Source: Mytilinidion resinicola
Lineage: Eukaryota > Ascomycota > Dothideomycetes > Mytilinidiales > Mytilinidiaceae
Assembly: GCF_010093595.1 (NCBI RefSeq)
Contig: NW_022985445.1
Span: 1,213,787-1,277,786 of the forward strand
Direction: 5' to 3'
Length of the DNA: 64,000 bases
The notes under the pieces were generated by a model. It was not told where the DNA came from and searched no databases. It saw nothing but the letters and a program-made list of their open reading frames with translations. Position numbers and translations under genes: made by a program. Of this stretch, positions 59,949 to 64,000 are shown one piece after another; the first letter of the stretch is position 1; each line of letters opens with the position of its first letter.

Positions 59949-62900
59949 ATGGCCTCCACGGCCTCCGTGGGCTCGCAGTCCAACGGAGAGCCATCCTCTC
60001 CCTTTGAAAGCCCGACTTTCGAGAAAGACGTCTCCATTCACGTCAGCGAGACCATCGGGGCCGCGTCCATATCCCCAAGTGGGCGGGATGTCGTGTTAGC
60101 TTCGTAAGTTGCATGGCGTTTCATTAAGAAGGGACCATCACTAACTCCATATAGGCGCAACGGCCTCAATATAATTGACCTTGACAACCCCTACTCGCCG
60201 CCCCTCCACATAGCCAACCGCTCGCAGTGGGACGTCGCGGACGTGCAATGGTCTCCCTTCGCAGATCGAGCGTCCTGGATCGCCAGCACCTCTAACCAGA
60301 AAGCGCTGATATACAATCTCGATCTCCTGGGAAAGACACCGCGGGCCCCTATTCAATATACTCTGCATGCTCACACACGCGCCATCACGGACATAAATTT
60401 CTCAGCGCACCATCCTGATGAACTGGCAACCTGCGCTGTGGATAGTTTCGTGCACTGTTGGGATCTTCGTCAGCCAGGAACACCTGCTTTGACGTTCAAT
60501 TCTGTGGTGAAGTTCGCCAAACCTTTTGCAATATTCGCGGATTGGGATGCGGGGGCAACCCAAGTCAAATGGAACCGTCAAGATCCACACATTATTGCAT
60601 CTTCGCATGATAAACATCTGCGTATCTGGGACCGTAGGAATGGGGCAGTTCCGTTGAAGACTATCACAGCACATTCGACCAAAATCTATGGCATCGACTG
60701 GAACCGAACACGATCTACAGGCATTCTTACCTGCTCTTTGGATAAGACAATCAAGTTGTGGGACTACTCGAAGGGAGACAACCTTGATCTAGATGACTCC
60801 CATGCGGAGCGCATTTTCAGAACACCTTATCCAGTATGGCGAGCGCGTCATACGCCATTCGGATGGGGCGTGCTTGCTATGCCACAGCGCGGGAACTATG
60901 ATCTACATCTTTACGATCGTCGTCTTAGCACAGGAATGAAGAGGAATGCTGTAGTGCCACCCACGCATTCGTTTGAAGGCCATTCAGACTGCGTCAAGGA
61001 GTTCTTGTGGCGCTCACGTGGCTCAATAGAGGACGGCATCGATAATCGCGATTTCCAACTGGTCTCGTGGGGTACTGATCGGTATCTACATCTCCACAAG
61101 ATGAATCCGGACATTTTGAAATCGGTTGGATTCGAGAAAGGAAAAGAAGTGTTCAAAAAGCCCTACCTTACTCGCAATGGTGCTGCCTATCTGACATATA
61201 GGGACGGGCCGCCTATCAAGCCCGACACCAACGTGCCTCTGGACAAAGAGCCAGAAAAACTTTCGAGTCAAGCAAAAGGTCATTTGACTACACTGTTCCA
61301 GACTTCCCAGTCTCAGAAAGACGCACGTGCAGCCCCTTTCAAGTCTATGGACCACCCTACAGCAATGGTACCCGTAGGGATGCGGGGCAAGAATAGCGCC
61401 CGAAAAATCGTCAACACAATCAAATGGATGGAAGGAGTCAAAATAGGCAATCGAGACACAGACACCGCGGCGAAATGGGGAATACGAGGCACTATACTTC
61501 CTCCACCCCATCAATTTACCTGGGATAGCCCCGAGAGCCTTGGTGATGAAATCACGTACGTTGGTGGTAGATATAGAAAAGTTGCTTTTGAAGAAGTAGA
61601 TGTAGCCCGCCGCAAAGCTACCGTATCTCTCTATGGTCCCTGGGGAGTAGACCGTAAAGCAGCTTTCATTCGAATCAGCTTGAAGTTCCCCCCGAACTAT
61701 CCTCGAGAATCTGCACCAGACTTCAATATCGAAAAGACAACGGCTGCAATTGCAGATGAAACAATACTTAAACTTGATTCGGAGATGCATTCAATTGCTG
61801 AGCTGTACCTGAATCGAAAGCGTGGCTCTTTAGAAGCTATCGTCGGGTACGCTCTTGGTGAACGTGGCCTCGAAGAAAGCATTGATTTTCTGGAGATCGA
61901 AGAAGATTCCAATGTTCGAGGACTCGTTAGGATCGTCGACGAAGATAGCTCGAGTGATGAAGAAGATGACGATTTAACAGACCTCAAGGTCGACTTTGAG
62001 GGCGCTGTTGATCTGGAACGCAGTGGTAATGACATCCCCGTCAGCACTAAGGCTAACGTTCCCATTGCAAAGCAGTGTGGAGCAATGTGGTCAGAGGACG
62101 GCCGGCTTGTTTGCTTCTTCCCACCTCCGCCGGAGCCCCGACCCTTATTTTCGGTCTCGGGGCTACGTCCAGACCGATTAGGAAAGAGCTGGAGTATATT
62201 CGATACGTTTGGCCGACTGAACGCTGGTACATCTGCCCCTGGAACGGCGCCAGGGATAGGAGATGATGACCATGCCTCCTTGCATGACTCCTGGACCTCT
62301 TCGTCGTCTACAAGCTCGTCTTCAAGTTCTGATGCAGATAATGCCATACAAGGAAGAAGATTCCAGCCTCCAGCAGCATGGCGAAGAACAACCCTCAAAT
62401 TTCAGAAATCATCGCAAGTTTCCAGTGCGGGCCAGGGAAACCCCATCAGACCGAAATCCATTGTGTCTATCAAAGAGGTAGAGGAGCATCTTCTGCCTTG
62501 TAAAAAGGTACTAGCTAAAGAATACAAAATCTTTGGTGATGGCCCCAAAGTTTGCGCGCACAATGCGGAAGTAGCAAGGAAACATGGTTTCCAGGACCTT
62601 GCCGAAGTCTGGGACATTTGCAAACTCATTCTTTGTAACGACGTTCCCCTAGAAATATTACCGCAGCAGTATAGGCGAGAGCAAGTGTTGGTGCTCGCTC
62701 GACGATCCCTCGTCAAGATCAGACGCAAGGATAGCGGCATTGACCTCGCCTTTGACGATCCTGAAAAGGTTGCGAACCCCAGACTTACCGGCCGAGTCAA
62801 ATGGGGTCGTAGTCCAATCGTAACGTTCCTCATACCCGCTTTATTCGACCATTTCGAAGCACTTGCAGATACGCAGATGCTTGCTATGCTCTCATGTATA

Positions 62901-64000
62901 TTCTCTGAGCCAGCAGCGAATGAAGGCGTGACCAGCGCCATGCAGCGCCTTCGTCAGTCTGATCTTCCTATGTCTATGGAAGCACCGGCCTTTTCCCTAG
63001 ACTACTTCTCGTCCGCCGAAGCAGCTTGGAGTTTATTCAGGCGTCCCCAGTCTATCCCCGGTACACCTAGTTATCCCCCAACGCGATTTTCTACCCCAGT
63101 CAACTCCTGGGAGCGACTTGATAAGCGGTTAGATACCTTCGGTTCGGCCGGTTCCTCAAATGGTCCCTGGGGAAGTGACCATGTGCCGTCCGATCCAGCC
63201 ACTCCGTACTCAACGGGCTACACCCCTCCTACACTATCTAGGACAAGCACGCATCGCTCTACTACAAGTGCAACCCAGAGTTATTCAACGTCGCCAGAGC
63301 AGCATCACCAGATCAAGAAGTCTAATTCGAACCTGGCTACGGCGTTTGCCACACTCTCGAGGCCGTTTTCTATCAATGCTTCGTCATCACCTCCGGCAAA
63401 CCCCAAGCCACGAGGGGAGGGAGACTTGTCTACATCAGCTCCAACGAGTGGAATCACATGGGGCACCAACACATTCTACAGTAGCAGCAACGCGACTAAT
63501 GCAACAGGCCGCTCTAAGCATGGGAAGCGACCCAGCATCTCTCAGCTTGATGGATCTTACCTTTCTCGCCATTCCGAGGAAGATGAAGACCGAAGCTGGA
63601 ATGAGGAAGGATCCTCAGAGCCTGCCTTACCTTCACAAGAGATCGATGGCGATACAACCATCAAGGTAACGCTCAAGAATCAAGACCACTTTGATGACGA
63701 GGGTTGCGTTAGTGCGCCCCTTCTTGACCGTTCCAAGGAATGGCTTTATCGGCACTACCGGGAGCAATATGCCGAGCAGCTCAGTATTTGGAACCTCATC
63801 ATGCAACGCGCCGAGGTTCTGAAATTCAACGGCCTAGTATCATACTGGCCAGAGAAGAAGATTGAGAAACCATCAAAGCAAGAACCAACCCCTGAGGTAG
63901 GCACCATTCCACAAATTCCAGACCGACAACCTACGATTCAGCGGCCGGGGCTACATTGTGGGGTTTCGAACGACTCTTTTCTCAAGACTATCATCAATTT
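59949..64000 (+). CDS. MTC5: SEA complex subunit Mtc5/Sea3 (WDR59), cut by window end
   Basis: WD40 protein of the SEA/GATOR complex at the vacuole, where it takes part in control of TORC1. Exon 1 is 59949-60103; a 51-nt intron with CTAAC branch site leads to exon 2 at 60155, open to the window edge, so about 1333 residues are visible. Residues ~40-390 form the WD40 propeller (VADVQWSPF, LRIWDRRNG, IKLWDYSKG). An RWD domain lies at ~505-615 (LGDEITYVGGRYRK..FPPNYPRESAPDF). Acidic Ser/Asp linkers and a helical region follow (VLVLARRSLVKI, PALFDHFEAL). The expected C-terminal RING zinc finger would lie beyond the window; only CGVS is seen near the edge. GTAGGC at 63897 and TTCAG ending at 63941 could bound one more intron. 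The start has a strong GACCATGG context. Confidence 0.93.

Noticed and set aside
61697..62398. Minus-strand frames of about 230 codons at 61.1-62.4 kb
   Set aside because: They lie opposite the MTC5 coding sequence, which is conserved and continuous in its own frame.

Overview
The window is nuclear DNA of a filamentous ascomycete (Pezizomycotina; a Dothideomycete is likely but not proven). The evidence is protein-coding genes with short GT-AG introns (mostly 46-105 nt, with CTAAC/CTAAT-like branch sites), scattered single genes on both strands with no operons, long pyrimidine-rich 5' leaders, and typical fungal families: YAT amino-acid permease, DHA1 transporter, Mcm1, Dnf-type flippase, CAP/PR-1 secreted protein, fungal tetraspanin. 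Sixteen protein-coding loci could be built exon by exon, and one further weak candidate is described. No rRNA, functional tRNA, CRISPR array or intact transposon was recognised.

Layout. 0.4-2.3 kb: amino-acid permease (+). 3.9-6.0 kb: MFS exporter (-). 8.3-8.6 kb: small secreted, GPI-like protein (+), followed by a degenerate ~170-bp tandem repeat. 10.0-12.6 kb: condensin kleisin Brn1 (-), divergent from a large NCX/NCLX-type cation exchanger at 13.1-16.3 kb (+). 18.0-20.5 kb: proline-rich coiled-coil protein with a fungal ubiquitin-like domain and lipidation motifs at both ends (+). 22.5-22.7 kb: a second, ~100-bp degenerate tandem repeat. 23.0-23.9 kb: CAP-superfamily secreted protein (-). 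25.1-27.7 kb: unrecognised fungal protein (-). 29.4-35.5 kb: Sen1 helicase (-). 36.8-41.6 kb: Dnf1-type P4-ATPase (-), divergent from a probable Smc5/6 recruiter of the SLF2/Nse6 (CANIN) type at 42.7-45.1 kb (+). 46.7-47.6 kb: tetraspanin (-) carrying a one-base frameshift. 49.4-50.2 kb: Mcm1 MADS-box factor (+). 52.8-54.5 kb: choline/GABA-type permease (+). 56.7-57.5 kb: ribosomal protein eL24 (-). 58.4-59.1 kb: Ubc13 (-), divergent from Mtc5/Sea3 (WDR59) at 59.9 kb (+), which runs off the window.

The genes do not form one pathway or a biosynthetic cluster. Several are genome-maintenance or housekeeping factors (Brn1, Sen1, SLF2/Nse6-like, Ubc13, eL24, Mcm1) and others concern membranes and nutrients (permeases, flippase, exchanger, and the SEACIT TORC1 regulator Mtc5). 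The observations most worth a second look are the potentially doubly lipidated ubiquitin-like protein, the tetraspanin frameshift, the two degenerate tandem-repeat tracts, a G-quadruplex-like tract between convergent genes, and a possible frame-split small ORF near 55.2 kb.
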